NCBI GenBank assembly: GCA_963932465.1
Contig: OZ010792.1
Location: 189,251,556-189,315,555, forward strand
Source of the DNA: Maratus speciosus
Taxonomy: Eukaryota; Arthropoda; Arachnida; Araneae; Salticidae
DNA: 64,000 nt
Direction: 5' to 3'
Shown: positions 11,536 to 23,841 of the stretch, in pieces
Layout: the number at the start of each line of letters is the position of its first letter
Position numbering within the stretch: the first letter of the stretch is position 1
Program-made: the position numbers and the translations under genes
The notes under the pieces: generated by a model
What the model saw: the letters and a program-made list of their open reading frames with translations, nothing else
Database searches by the model: none
Told to the model about the DNA's origin: nothing

Positions 11536-13516
11536 AAAATACACCCAACAACTCAAATGTTGTGACTATCGCACAACTTTCTTCTATATCATCCTAATAC
11601 ATTAGTTTAAACAGCTCAGCGATGGAAACCAAAATTCAAAGTAGCTCGGAACTACTGTATGCAGAAACTAATTTTACGCTAATAGAAACTGACATTGTGC
11701 TATGTTCTAATTATTATACATATACCTAACATTATAAGTTAGGATGTCTTGACGAGGATTACCTAAATATCACCTGCAAGCAGAATTTATATGAACTCCG
11801 AAAATAAGAGAATTTAATGCATTATCTAACACATTATTATTAGAAGTGAAAGAAACTATTTTCATTAATTATAAATAAGTCTGTCTAAATATAAGATTTT
11901 TAAATAATACTTTCATTTGAAAAATCATAAAGGAAATCCCAAAAAGTTATTTTTCACAAGTGTTTTCAGATTATTTATAACTCTTAGTAAATGTAAATAA
12001 TGACAGAACGCAATTTTCAAAGCTAATATAGATTCAGCATTTACAATTAGTCTTTCTTTGCTTTGAGTGAAATGTCGAAAATTTCTTAATTTGCTTTATA
12101 TGTATTCTATTTTCAGTGGAACAAAGATTTACTTTAAAAATTAACTTTTTATTCTGAAACTTCGTAAAACTTTTCTGGATACTATGCATATATAAGGTCA
12201 GTCTGCCTAAATGAGACACGATTACCCGTAGTTTTGTCGCATTTAGGATATATTTGGGATTTTATTATATAAATGTATATTTTATTAAGCAACAAATTAC
12301 TGAATACTGTACCTTTAGTTAAAAACTAACTTATTTTGTAGACATTTAATAATTATCTGTAGTATAAAACCACAATATAGGATTGTCGCATTTAGGTCAT
12401 TTTTGTCGCATTTATGGCAGCTAAAACCTAAATGCGGCGTTCATAGTCCTAAATGTGATAATGCATTTTATATATGACAATTCATCTGAAAAAGTTCATT
12501 TAACGATTAAGTGCTGTGACAGAAAATTGCTACATTACAACGGTGAGCGGTCTGCGAAACCATTCAATTGAGTGATGAATCAAATGCACGATTAACTCAT
12601 AAAATACTATTTTTACACTAAACTGTTTGTACAGTACTCTTTCTAATAAAATTTCGATTTTTCAAACATTTCAAACAATAGTACTAGGCACCAAATGAAG
12701 CAAAATTTCACTGTATCGATAGTTAAACTGGAAATTAAAAGCTAAACTGTGAAAATTTAAAAAAAGCAGCTCTAACAGTAGTTAAGGGTTAACTGTAATT
12801 ATTTTGGGATTTAATTAACCCTTTTATTCATTTTTCGATGTAGCGGTCTCACAGACCGCTTCACACTAGTTATGTGACAATTTCTGTGACATCAATTAAA
12901 GGTTAAAAAAGTATTTAAAAGATATTTATAATATTGTTAACTAGGCTATTTATTGCATATAACTTTATTATAAAATGTTACATGATAAATATATCAGCGT
13001 TAGAAATAGATAAAATCGTACAATATTTCTTATAATTCTCATTAAGCCAAAGAGAAGCTCTGTGCGTGATATTCTGTTGCACCCCCCCCCCCCCCACCTT
13101 CCCCTCTTCATTTTTCCTGCACTTTCTCAAAAAAAAAAAAAAAAAAAAAAACATTTTCTGCACTTAAAAATACGTATATGAAAACAAATATTCATTTAGA
13201 TAAAATGGTTTTATTTATTTTTTAGCTATTACAAATTTAAAAGTAGAAAATGTCGATTATAACGAATAAAAGGTAAAAAGAGAATTAAAATATCAGATTT
13301 TATAAAAGTGCTAACAAAAATTATGATTCCTAAGCCAGGGAATAACTCAGTTGTATCAAGTTTTAATCGGAGACAGTATTTAAGCTACCGAATGGTATAA
13401 TATTGGTAAAACTAACTTTCTTAACCGCATTAAAATAAACATAAATTGCTTTCAATCTACACAAGATTTTCTAGAATTTTCGTTATGTAAAATTATTGCA
13501 AATTCAGCAAGCAAGA
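11536..13516. other. Spacer with GTCGCATTTAGG motif cluster and a short hairpin
   Basis: No gene is supported. The motif GTCGCATTTAGG or close variants occurs at about 12232, 12388 and 12407. Reverse forms CCTAAATG(C/T)G occur at about 12428 and 12449. A perfect hairpin, AGCGGTCT-CAC-AGACCGCT, lies at 12842-12860. A C15 run and a long A run occur at 13080-13150. Confidence 0.5.
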
Positions 13517-14729
13517 TTTTGAAAGATCGAATTATAATTTAAAAAACAGTGGCAATCTCCCTATAAACGGGTTTCTATTCATTTCTCTTTGATTGGGAAA
13601 TTTTAAGGATAAATCAGGTGCTGTTAAAAGATACAATGGCTGTTTTCGTCTTTGATTAAATGAAATCATTAAACATTTCAAAATGAGCTAATATAAAATG
13701 AATTAAGTAAACAGAGTCTTTGTCTCCCGGTATTTTGTAACAAAGCGAAAAGAAAGTTCTTTCTGACGTAATTTTCACCAAACTTTCCTTTCTCTTTTTA
13801 ATATTCACGTGAAAATACTTTTGTTAGAAATGAAATATTATTTGCGCTGTCCCAGCAAAAATAGTAGAAAAGATCATCTCGAAATATCAAATAAATGTCT
13901 CGCGCAATTTTTAAATTTAAACTGTTTTGTAATATTATTTTTTGTTCATTTTACATAATAAGTGTAATGCGACATAATTTCTCCTATTTAAGACTTATAA
14001 CGCATGTTAATGAATTTATTATTTTACAATATCCTTTCTCTGTTAAAATTCACGTGTAAATATAGTTCTGATGAAGTAATTTTCAATAAGTTCGTGCTTT
14101 TTATACGCAATTATTTAATTCTCATTTGAAAGTATCTTTTCTATTTCTTATAGTCACGTGTAAATAAATTTTTAATTTGAATCAAACATTATGGTTTGCG
14201 TTGTTTAAACAGTTGGCAACAGGTTAAACTAGTACAATTTTCTAAAATAAGTAAAAAATAGCTCTCGAAATGCTGAAAATTTGAATTTAAAATAGAAAAA
14301 AAACCCTCAAAAATGAGTCAAATTAAAAAAAATAAATGAATTCTGCACACCGGGAAATTATAACGTATAAAACGATCTAAAAATTATTAAATTCCGATGC
14401 ATAGTTTTTGCTCCTATAGAACTTTTTTAATAACGATTTTGTCCAACTTTAACATTAAATATCTCTTAAAATAATTCTTCGATTTGAAAACTGTCTGCAT
14501 CAGCGTGTTTATTAAACATTTCTCTATAATACCGCCGATTTTCATATCTTTGTATGCAGTATATTTTTTTAATATTAACGTAGAAAGACCTCCAGTCACA
14601 AAAAATTCAACAGCGTAAAAAAACAGTGGCGATCTCCCTATAAACGGGTTTCTATTCATTTCTCTTTGATTGGGAAATTTCACAAAAAATTCAACAGCGT
14701 AAGTTACATTTTTTTAGAATAGAGAGATA
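13517..14729 (+). repeat. Retroposon-like repeat family X, copy 1
   Basis: The sequence is collinear with 52670-54044 and, in its 3' part, with 20533-21330 and 21331-22046. All copies end in TTTTTTAGAATAGAGAGATA, while their 5' starts differ. That is the pattern of a family copied by target-primed reverse transcription. Landmarks include several CACGTG-like TTCACGTG sites, GTTGGCAACAG, and a CTGTCTGCATCAGCGTG block. No coding sequence was recognised. This copy carries an internal duplication at 14597-14701. Confidence 0.65.
14597..14701 (+). repeat. Templated insertion between 21-bp direct repeats
   Basis: A 63-bp block (14618-14680) that belongs near the 5' end of the same family (about 13543-13605 here, and about 52701-52760 in the longest copy) has been inserted near the 3' end. 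It lies between two copies of a 21-bp sequence, at 14597-14617 and 14681-14701. The other family copies lack it. Confidence 0.75.
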
Positions 14730-14919
14730 TCTTAAAAACTTTTAAAGAAATGGTGTTTTCCGTAAACGTACACAGTGAAAAACGCTGTTTTCCAGAAAAC
14801 GCAAATTAAGATTTTTTATAGCACAAAAAATTATGTATAAAGTTTACAACTTTAAAATCCACCATATTTGTAATTGTTTATATATTTTTGTATATATTAT
14901 ATATTTGAGTATTAAAGTA

Positions 14920-15498
14920 CAGGGTGTCCCAAAAGTCTCGGTACAACTTCAAAAATTGATTACAAAAAAATAATAGGCCTACAGCAAAAATAATTACAAC
15001 AGTACATAGAGTAACTCAAAAAGTTTTTTTTTGTACTACCTTAGTATACTTCTACATGAGATCCTTTCGTTTCACGCGACGTTTCCATGCGATGAAGCAT
15101 TTCAACTGCAAAGTCGAAGCGTTTCGCATAATCATCAGTTTGTAACGCCTGCACAATCTGAATTTTGTAGGCTGAAAGTTGTAATCGTTTATGAAGCATT
15201 CTGTGTGTTGCGATTTTTGACATAATAAACTCTTGTGATGCTTTTCGAAAGGATTTTACAGGGCTGCTAGAAAAAGTTTCACGTACTCGTTCCGCACTTG
15301 TTGAACTACTTCATCGCATGGAAGCGTCGCGTGCAACGAAAAGATCTCATGTAGAAGTATACTAAGATAGTAGAAAAAACTTTTTTAGTTACTCTATGTA
15401 CTGTTGTAATTACTTTTGCTGTAGGCTTATTATTATTATTATTTTTTTTTTTTTGTAATAAATTTTTGAAGTTGTACGGAGACTTTCGGGACACCCTG
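14920..15498. mobile_element. mariner/IS630-like element with long inverted ends
   Basis: The ends CAGGGTGTCC and GGACACCCTG are flanked by TA (14918-14919 and 15499-15500). The inverted arms run about 14920-15100 and 15310-15498. The central 210 bp encode a transposase fragment on the minus strand. It looks like an internal deletion of an autonomous element whose arms now pair along most of their length. Confidence 0.85.
15041..15310 (-). pseudogene. mariner/IS630-type transposase fragment
   Basis: The minus strand reads through a helix-turn-helix-like segment with HRMLHKRLQLSAYKIQIVQ, then a YAKRFDFAVEMLHRM segment. This order (DNA-binding region, LQAL, then FAxEML) is typical of the N-terminal half of arthropod IS630/mariner transposases. 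The DDE catalytic region is missing. Upstream codons remain open to about 15310, beyond the internal methionine at 15223. The fragment ends where the left inverted arm begins, so the last residues are probably arm sequence. It has no stop codon until the element's arm. It cannot encode an active enzyme but might retain DNA-binding potential if expressed. Confidence 0.7.
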
Positions 15499-15856
15499 TA
15501 TATTGTTTACCGTTCTGTGGCTCTTTAAACGGTCGCTTCCGGTTTCAGAAATTTCATTTCTAGTTTATATTTTGGGCTATAACTTTGCTACTAATTATCG
15601 TTGAACCAAATGTAAAGTATTTTTTATATCCTAAGTGTTTGAACTTTAATTTAAAATAAGAATTAAAAAAATGAACTTTTTCGCAAAAACAGCGATTTGA
15701 AGGTAGGCACATACCTTAATTTCATTATTTTCAACAAATTTTACTGGTTGGTACTTTTAGGGGGACCCATTTTAAATAACCAGCTTCTTTCAAAATTGCA
15801 CCAATAGTCTACTGAAAAACTAAAGCATTAAATTTACATTTTCAACATTTGAAATA
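15499..15856. other. Spacer between the mariner-like element and the tandem array
   Basis: No gene or repeat was recognised in this AT-rich interval. Confidence 0.5.
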
Positions 15857-16810
15857 ACTAGCGGGCATGACCGAGCTAGGTCAAAATTGGCCTTGCGCTC
15901 AATTCGATATTTCATTCTCACAGTATAATTCTTACTGTCTAGATAAAATAGGTATGATCCTAAGCCATAGGGGCCCACTAACCAAAATTTTTCGAACACA
16001 TGACCTAACCAATGCTCTTCTGGAACCCGAAAACGATAGAATACAAAATTTAGTCAAAATCGCTAAAGTCATTTTATAGATAAAATTAGCTTGACCCATG
16101 GTAACCCGAAAAGGACCTACTAATGTAAATTTATCGAACATCTGACATATCCCAATAGTCTTCTAGTGCTAGGAAATGGTGTAATAAGAAATTTTGTCAA
16201 AATCGTTTGAGACATTTTTTAGATAAAATTAGCTAAACCTTGACCCATAGTGACCCAAAATGGCTGGTTAATCGAATTTTCTTCAGCATGCGACCTAGAC
16301 CAATGGTCTTCTCGAACCCGAGAACGATAGAAAACAAAATTTAATCAAAATCATTAAAGCTGTTTTCTAGATAAAATTAACTTGACCCACAGTGGCCCAA
16401 AATGACCCATTAATCGAATTTTCTCGAACATGTGACCTAACCCAATGATCTTCTCGTGCCAGGAAACAGTATAATACAAAATTTTGTCAAAATCGCTTGA
16501 GCCTTTTTTTAAGATACAGTTAGCTTGACCCACAGTGACCCAAAAATGGCGCACTAATCGAATTTTCCAGAACATATGACTTAGCTCAATGGTATTCTCA
16601 TGCTCAGAAACGATATAATACAAAATTTTGCCATAATGTTTTGAGCCGTTATTTTAGATGCACTTGGCTTGACCCACAGTGACCCAAAAATGACCCACTA
16701 ATTGAATTTTCTCGAATATGTGACTTAGCCCAGTGGTCTTCTCATGCCCAGAAACTGTATAATACAAAATTTTGACAAAATCGTTTGAGTCGTTTTTTTA
16801 GATACAAATA

Positions 16811-18085
16811 GCCCACAGTGACCCAAAAATGACCCACTTATAGATTTTTCTCGAACTTGTGACTTAGCCCAATGGTCGGCTCATGCCCGAAAACGGTATA
16901 TTGCAGAATTTAGTCAAAATCGATTGAGCCGTTTTTCAGATATAATTAGCTTGACCTTGACCCATTATTAACTACTAATATAATTTTTTCGAACACGTAA
17001 CCCAGCCCAATGGTATCGTGCCCAAAATGGTAAAATACAGAATTTCGTCAAAATCGTTAGAGCTATTTTCTAGATAAACTTTGCTTGACCCACACTGACC
17101 CAAAAATGACCCAGCAATCGAATTTTCTCTAATATGTGACTTAGCCCATTGGTCTTCTCGTAATCCGAAACGACAGAATACAAAATTTAGTCAAAATCGT
17201 TAGAGCCGTTTTTTAGATAAAATTGGCTTGACCCAAAGGGACCAAAAAATGAACCACTAATCGAAATTTCTCGAACATGTGACCTAGCCCAATAGTTTTC
17301 TCGTGCCGAAAAACGGTTGGATATAAAATTTAGTCAAAATCGAATGAGCCGTTTTTTAGATGTAATTAGCTGGACCTTGACCCAAAATGACCCACTAATC
17401 AATTTTTCTCGTACGTGTGACTTAGTCCAATGGTCATCTCATGCCCGGAAACGGTATATTACAAAATTTTGTCGAAATTGATTGAGTCGTTTTTTAGATA
17501 TAATTAGCTTGACCTTGACCCATTATGACCCATTATGACCCACTAATCGAATTTTCTCGAACACGTGACCAAGCCCAATGGTATTCTCGTGCGCGAAAAC
17601 GGTAAAATACAAAATTTCGTCAAAATCGTTAGAGCCATTTTCTAGATAAACTTTGCTTGACCCACAGTGACCCAAAAATGACGCGCTAACTGAATTTTCT
17701 CTAATATGTGACTTAACCCGGTGGTCTTCTCGTAATCGAAAACCACAAAATGCAAAATTTAGTCAAAATCGTTAGAGCCGTTTTTTAGATAAAATTGGCT
17801 TGACCGATAGTAACCCAAAAATGACCCACTAATCGAAGTTTCCCGAACATGTGGCCTAGCCCAATAGTTTTCTCGTGCCGAAAAACGGTTGGATATAAAA
17901 TTTGGTTAAAAACGATTGAGCCGTTTTTTAGCTATACCTTGTTTAGTTTGACCTTGACCCATTATGACCCAAAATGACCCACTAATCGAATTTTCTCGAA
18001 CACGTGACCTAACCCAATGGTCTTATCATGCCTCTAAATGGTAAAATACAAAATTTCGTCAAAACCGTTAGAGCCGTTTTTAAGA
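16811..18085 (+). repeat. Higher-order repeat D-A-B-C-D-A-B-C-A
   Basis: Within the array, four monomer types recur in fixed order. Their diagnostic features are as follows. Type A has ACACGT plus GGTAAAATACA and TAGATAAACTTTGC. Type B has CTCTAATATGTGACTTA plus TCTCGTAAT. Type C has AATAGTTTTCTCGTGCC plus ACGGTTGGATATAAAATTT. Type D has GGTATATT plus a doubled TTGACCTTGACCCA. The first A begins near 16950 and the second near 17512, giving a period of about 562 bp. A third A follows C near 17950, with D missing. Confidence 0.65.
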
Positions 18086-18094
18086 TAAAATTTA

Positions 18095-18131
18095 CATACA
18101 CACACACACACACACACATACATACACACAC
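18095..18131. repeat. (CA)n microsatellite closing array element Y1
   Basis: A CA tract with two CATA interruptions joins the last array unit to the terminal block. The corresponding junction of the inverted array at 45610-45625 is a short TG tract. Confidence 0.85.
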
Positions 18132-18159
18132 AATTTTTGCTCGCATTATAGTATAAGAT

Positions 18160-20532
18160 TTTCAGGTTGTATTTGGGAACAAATGTTGAAAAATTGCATC
18201 AGAAGCCATCGATCATTAACGTGAAACGTGTCCTTTTGTTCTAACCTGGCCTTTAAAAAATATTTTCATCGTATTGAAAACTTTCCATAAATCGATTACA
18301 TTTTCTAATGGATCTCATAAGTTTTTTGTACGCTCTCATACAAACCTAATTCTGGATTAGCTTAGAAAAATGAGTCTGTTTCTAATTTCCCTTTCATAGT
18401 ATTTTGAGAATAGTTATATCTTTATAAAAACAAAATCATATCTCCACGAAAACAAAATTACTATATACTGTCATTACGTTTGCTTATTTAGTGTGTTTCA
18501 ATATAAAAAGCAAAGTGGTAATACAATATTTATTTCAAAATGTGTATTTTTGTATGAAAGGAATTTTTGGCAAATTGATTGCTTCCTACTGAATATATAT
18601 CACATAGCTTAACAAGTTGTAAATGAACGTTGATGAACTACTACAGAAACAGAAATGTATCGGAATTCTTTTGAGTTGCCCTATAAAAATTTTAATAACT
18701 CCATGCACCATTTCCTATAGCTATTATGATCCTCAATACATAACATGTATAAATTTTGTACAACTTGAAACAGAATAACGTTGGGGAAATCTACTTCAAA
18801 TTTTTACTGCCCATAGACCGTATTTTATTTGAATTATTTTGTGTTTCCATATGAATGAAACGCAATTCCTACACTCAAAGTGATTTTAGTGGTAGTGGGA
18901 CCTCAATAAGGCGTAAATTTCGAAGCAATCGACGTATAGTTACGAAGGAAAGTTTAAACAGGCGAACAAACAGAACGAACTAAAGTCAGTTCTTTATTTC
19001 TTTTTAAATGTGTTAAAATACAAAACAAAATAAAGCTGTATAAAGTAACACAGTTAATTTATTGCTGGGCACAGTCATCAAATAGTGAATAAAATTTTAC
19101 CATTATTCTGATCTGCCATTTAATTGCTATATCCTCTCATATGCAGTCAGCTTTGTAAATTGCACTCAAAACGTATTTTAGAATATTCTCTGTTCCATTT
19201 CTTTATCTCACTTAAATAATTGCATTAACTAAATTAATGACAGAAAATGTAATAGTAATTTTTCACGTCATTGACAAAAATTATCTTCTTTACTGGCAAC
19301 AACAGTTGGGAGTGCCCTCATGATATCCAAACCATCATTAGTAATGTTAAAGTTCTTTCTACAATTTCAATTCCCATCAAAAAGAATGATTAAGACAAAT
19401 AAATTTTGAATCAAAAATCATTTTTATTCTCAGTATAGACACGACAAATCTTTCAGATAATGTTCTGTCTCATCTCAAAATCTTTATTACCATAGTGTGT
19501 TCTCGTTTGACAAATAAATTTTAATAAAATGAAGAAATATATGATCTGAGATTATATTTTAATAGTTTTTAAAAATCGGCGATAGGCTTTATTCAGTATG
19601 TGACACATGTATATAAAATTTAGAAACTAAGTTTCTACTTATCGTTTTTAGATAATATTTTACAATTTAAGAAAGTTGTGTACATGCTTAAAAATAGTCA
19701 TATTTTTTCAAAACTAAATTTTTAATTAAATTTTATAAATATCTTACGTTTTTAGACACTTCTGACATTTAAATAATATTAATGATCGCTTATGGATGAT
19801 AAAACATGCGGACTATTTTGTTTATCTCTGTAAAAGAAGATTAATTGTTACCTGAACTATTTTCTATATGAAAGCTGTTTTCACCATATATCGAAAAATA
19901 AATTTAGTAATGTAGTGTTTGCTTCTTTATAGGAGTATGAATTAACGATAACAGTTTTTGTACAAAGGCATATATAATTTGTAGACAGAACATGAAACAA
20001 GTAACTTATTTAAGTACGAAACAAAGTATTTGAATTCTAGCACACAAATGAAGCTGCACCATCATGAACCTCTTAAATTATGGTAACTAGGGGATCGTGC
20101 CTGGGCTTCCCGGGTTACAGAATATAGGTGAAAACCAATTTTTTTAATTGAAAAGTATTAATTTTTTTTTACATGCAATATCTTTTTTAGATAGCTCACA
20201 AAAAATAAAAAAGCATTTTTCATGTGAAAAATATGAATTATACAATCAAATAAACTTTTGACATTTATAAAAAGTTATTTTTTCGTTATAGCCACATGCT
20301 AAGAGTTATTAGCCCAGGATTTTGCTGCTTACGGCATCCTTTTATTTTCTGATAATTTCAGAGCTTTAAGCGCGTAGTTCAATTTCATGCCTGTTAAATT
20401 TGTGCTTTATTTATATTATTTTATTTATTTAATCATAGAGGAAGTTTTGTTTTTGTTTAATAAATATTAGTCATAAGAAAATGATGAACACTTTATGTTG
20501 TTTTAAGGTCAAACAGATTAATCTTTCTTACT
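18160..20532. other. AT-rich sequence without a supported gene
   Basis: No open frame with protein character and no clear element ends were found. A short segment near 18900-18980 (TCGAAGCAATCGACGTATAG and following) resembles sequence near 35965-36030 in phrasing, with GAACAAACAG-like runs. It may be old repeat debris. Confidence 0.45.
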
Positions 20533-21330
20533 CTCAAAATATCAAATAAATGTCTAGCGCAATTTCTAAATTTAAACTGTTTTCCAATATTATTTTGTGT
20601 TCATTTTATGTAATAACTGTAATGTGACGTACATATGACGTAATGTTTCCTATTTAAGACTTCTAACGCATGTTAATAAATTTATTATTTTACAATATCC
20701 TTCATGTTTAAAAATTCACGTGTATACTTTTTATGACGTAATTTTTAATAAGTTCCTGCTTTTTGTACATAATTATTTAATTCTAATTCCAAATGATTTT
20801 TTCTGTTTATAATAGTCACGTGTAAATAATTTTTTTATTTGAAGCAAACATTATTGTTTACGCTGTTTATACATTTGGCAACAGTATAAATTAATACAAT
20901 TTTCTAAAATAATGTAAAAAATATCTCTAGCAATGCTGAAAATTTGAATTTAAAATAGAAATAAAACTTCCAAAAATTAGTCAAATTAAAAAAAATTAAT
21001 GCAATCTGCACACCGGCAAATTCTAACGCATAAAATGATCTAAAAATGATTACATTCCCATGTACAGTTTTTGCTGCTATAAAACTTTTTTAATGGAACG
21101 ATTTTGTCCAACTTTAGCATTAACTATCTCTTAAAATAATTCTTCGATTTGAAAACTGTCTGCATCAGCGTGTTTATCAAACATTTCTCTATAATACCAC
21201 CGATTTTCATATTTTTGTACGCAATATTTTTCTTAATATTAACGAAGAAAACCTCCTGTCACAAAAAATTCAAAACCGGCGGCGGCGGCGGTGACAGCGG
21301 TAGTTACTTTTTTTTTAGAATAGAGAGATA
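20533..21330 (+). repeat. Retroposon-like family X, copy 2 (5'-truncated)
   Basis: Matches 52.6-54.0 kb from an AAATATCAAATAAATGTCTAG-type block to the common terminus AGAATAGAGAGATA. A (GGC)n run precedes the terminus at 21281-21295. The next copy follows with no spacer. Confidence 0.65.
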
Positions 21331-22046
21331 AGTGTAATGTGACGTAAATGTGACGTAATTTTTCCGATTTAAGATTGCTAAGGTATGTTAATGAATTTAT
21401 TATTTTACAATATCCTTTCTCTTTTAAAATTCACGTGTAATTATAAGTTTTTATGAAGAATTTTCAATAAGTTCCTGCTTTTCATACGTAATTATTCAAT
21501 TCTAATTTGAAAGTTTTTTTTTCTGTTAATAATAGTCACATTTAAATATTTTTTTTAATTTGAAGCAAACATTATTATTTGCGCTGTTTATACAGTTGGC
21601 AACAGTTTAAATTAATACCATTTTCTAAAATAAGTAAAAAATATCTCTCGAAATGCTGAAAATTTGAATTTAAAATAGAAATAAAACCTAAAAAAATGAG
21701 TCAAATTAAAAAAGTGAATGCAGTCTGCACAACGGGAAATTCCAACGCATAAAATGATCTAAAAATGAATTAATTCGCATGTATAGTTTTTGCTCCTATA
21801 AAACTTTTTCAATGGAACGACTTTGTCCAACATTAGCATTAAATATCTCTTAAAATAATTATTCGATTTGAAAACTGTCTCCATCAGCGTATTTATCAGA
21901 CATTTCTCTATAATACCGCCAATTTTCATATTTTTGTATGCAGTATTTATCTTAATATTAACGGAGAAATACCTCCGGTCACAAAGAATTCAAAACCGGC
22001 GGCGGCAGTGACAGCGTAAGCTACTTTTTTTTAGAATAGAGAGATA
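21331..22046 (+). repeat. Retroposon-like family X, copy 3, head to tail with copy 2
   Basis: Begins directly after the terminus of copy 2, at an internal point of the consensus (AGTGTAATGTGACGTAA), and ends in the same AGAATAGAGAGATA. A short (GGC)n run precedes the terminus. The perfect abutment suggests insertion at the tail of copy 2 or tandem duplication. Confidence 0.65.
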
Positions 22047-23427
22047 CCCATTCATACTTTTCTGGTACATACAGCTATACCGAATCCTACGTTGTATAGT
22101 TTTTTTTTAAATCTTATTATTCCTTTAGCAAAGATTTTATTTAATAATACACGAAAACCTCTCGTACCTTATCGTCCGAAAACCTCTGAGTGGGTATAAT
22201 ACTTGCACTTGACCGTTTATTTTTCAAGATTAAAATGAAGGATTCATTTATTTAAAAATACATGCTTACGTTCTTTGCGAAGAGCATTAAAATATTCTTA
22301 CTCATTAAAATATTCGGATTAGATTGATAGGTAACTGTCAATAGATTTTATTCTAGACTATCGGGCTTTCGTCTCTGCTATTTTCTATTTAAATATACTG
22401 AATAAGGGAGACAAAAAAGATCATTAAGGAGATAAAAACTTTTATTCTTTTATGAATTGAATCAAACTTATATTATGACGTTTTGTCACAGTCCGTATAG
22501 CATAGTAAAATCAGAAGAGGAAGCTTTTTGAAACAGCAGAAATGTATTACCATGTCCTCTGTATATAAACATCTTAAATTCCAAAAGCATCAATGAAATT
22601 ATTTTCTTATTTAACATACAATAATATTACAATACGGTACATATTTACTCTTATTATAAATGCATTCTGTAGTAATCTATGAAATTCTGTAACATACAAT
22701 AAGATATTTTGATCGTACCAAAACATTTTTCCTTCATTCTTCCTCTGGAAGTAAATATACCATGACAATTGAACATTAAATCTCTTCATTCATATGAAAA
22801 AGCGAAATTGAATTTTCTACTATGAATAAAACTAGGAATTGAACATCCGCAGTAAGATTTGAGTTTATGCAATGAATTTCAATTCAAAAATAGATTTCGG
22901 AGATCAAAATTCATTTTTCAGAAAATTTCTGATATCGCGTATGTCTGCATAAAAAAATATAGATTAAATTTAAAATCATTTATGTCGTGTCAAAATGTAA
23001 AAGTTTCAGTTTCGTACTCGATATTCGTTAAATATTGTTATTTTTTTTTTTTAGTTTTTAGGAAGAAATATTATATTTCTCTTTGTAACAATGATTTAAT
23101 GCAATAGTTTATCATGTTTTTAGATGACAAAATTCTGAAATGCGTTATGTATGGTCACAAATGTGTTGAAAAATAGCATGAAAATTGTTTGGATACGATT
23201 CTGACTTTTTAGAAAATTTATGTAGTTCTTGCGACAGAAGTCAATAACAAAACTGCCAACCGGCAGCCTAGTCGAAAACACCGTTTGGGCTTTATGATGT
23301 TCAAATATACACACATACGCGTTACCGTCAAAACACCAAAATCGAACTCTGTGTGTGTGTGTGGGGGGGGGGGGGGCTAAAAACGACAGGAAATACCAAC
23401 ATATTAGTATATATATACGTACACATA
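22047..23427. other. AT-rich spacer with a (GT)n-G14 tract
   Basis: No gene was found. Open frames at 22607-22789, 22859-23107 and 23120-23455 have low-complexity or AT-driven composition. A GT run followed by 14 G lies at about 23349-23376. Confidence 0.5.
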
Positions 23428-23818
23428 CACTGAAGAGCCAAAACATTATGACCACCTACCTAATAATGCGTTGGCTCACCTTTGACCCGCAAAATAACTG
23501 TAACCCGCCTTGGCATGGATACTACGAGTCCTTGTTAGATAACCGGAAATAAATTATCCGATGTTCAAACAGCGGTCATGCATATCCGGGATATTTGAAA
23601 ATGGTTGTTTTTTAGCTCTGAGCTGCCGTTACATGATACCCCAAATGTGCTGTATCAAATTAAGATCCGTCGAGTTAAGCGGCCAAAACCTTAACTGGAA
23701 TTCAGTATTATGTTTCTGCAATCAATTGAGCACAATTGAAGTCCTGTCACATGGGGTGTTGTCTTTTTCGAAGACTCAATCTCCATTTCGAAAGACAGAT
23801 ACCATTTAAGGGTGCAAA
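23428..23818 (+). repeat. DNA-transposon-like repeat remnant with CACTGAAGAGCC terminus
   Basis: The start, CACTGAAGAGCCAAAACATT followed by ATGACCACC, is a terminus I recognise as widespread in animal genomes as an inverted-repeat end. I cannot name the superfamily with confidence. No matching inverted end occurs nearby, so the copy is probably truncated. The open frames inside are not recognised. Confidence 0.4.
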
Positions 23819-23841
23819 TGGTCCGCAATGATAGAGGAGAA

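Larger units (their letters stand above)
15857..18159 (+). repeat. Element Y1: ~145-bp tandem array with defined ends
   Basis: The interval starts with ACTAGCGGGC and ends in a CA microsatellite plus TTTTTGCTCGCATTATAG. In between are about 15 diverged copies of a unit of about 145 bp. Each contains a TTGACCCA.AGTGACCC-like block, a CGAATTTTCTCGAACA block, a CCCAATGGTCTTCTCG block and a GTCAAAATCGTT block. A second, inverted element (45583-47030) has the same terminus and unit. Small open frames inside, such as 15867-16079, arise from the repeat and are not proteins. The defined ends suggest a mobile element carrying an internal satellite. Confidence 0.7.

Noticed and set aside
12824..12903. 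Tiny TTAA-flanked piggyBac-like element with internal hairpin
   Set aside because: The inverted ends match poorly and TTAA is frequent in AT-rich DNA.
13080..13150. C15 and A-run tracts as functional signals
   Set aside because: Homopolymers are common in this sequence and may include assembly error.
15867..16623. 70- to 89-codon frames in the 16 kb array
   Set aside because: They follow the ~145-bp tandem unit, appear on both strands and are interrupted in other units.
15857..18159. CRISPR array
   Set aside because: The units are ~145 bp and diverged, with no conserved repeat-spacer alternation, and the DNA is eukaryotic.
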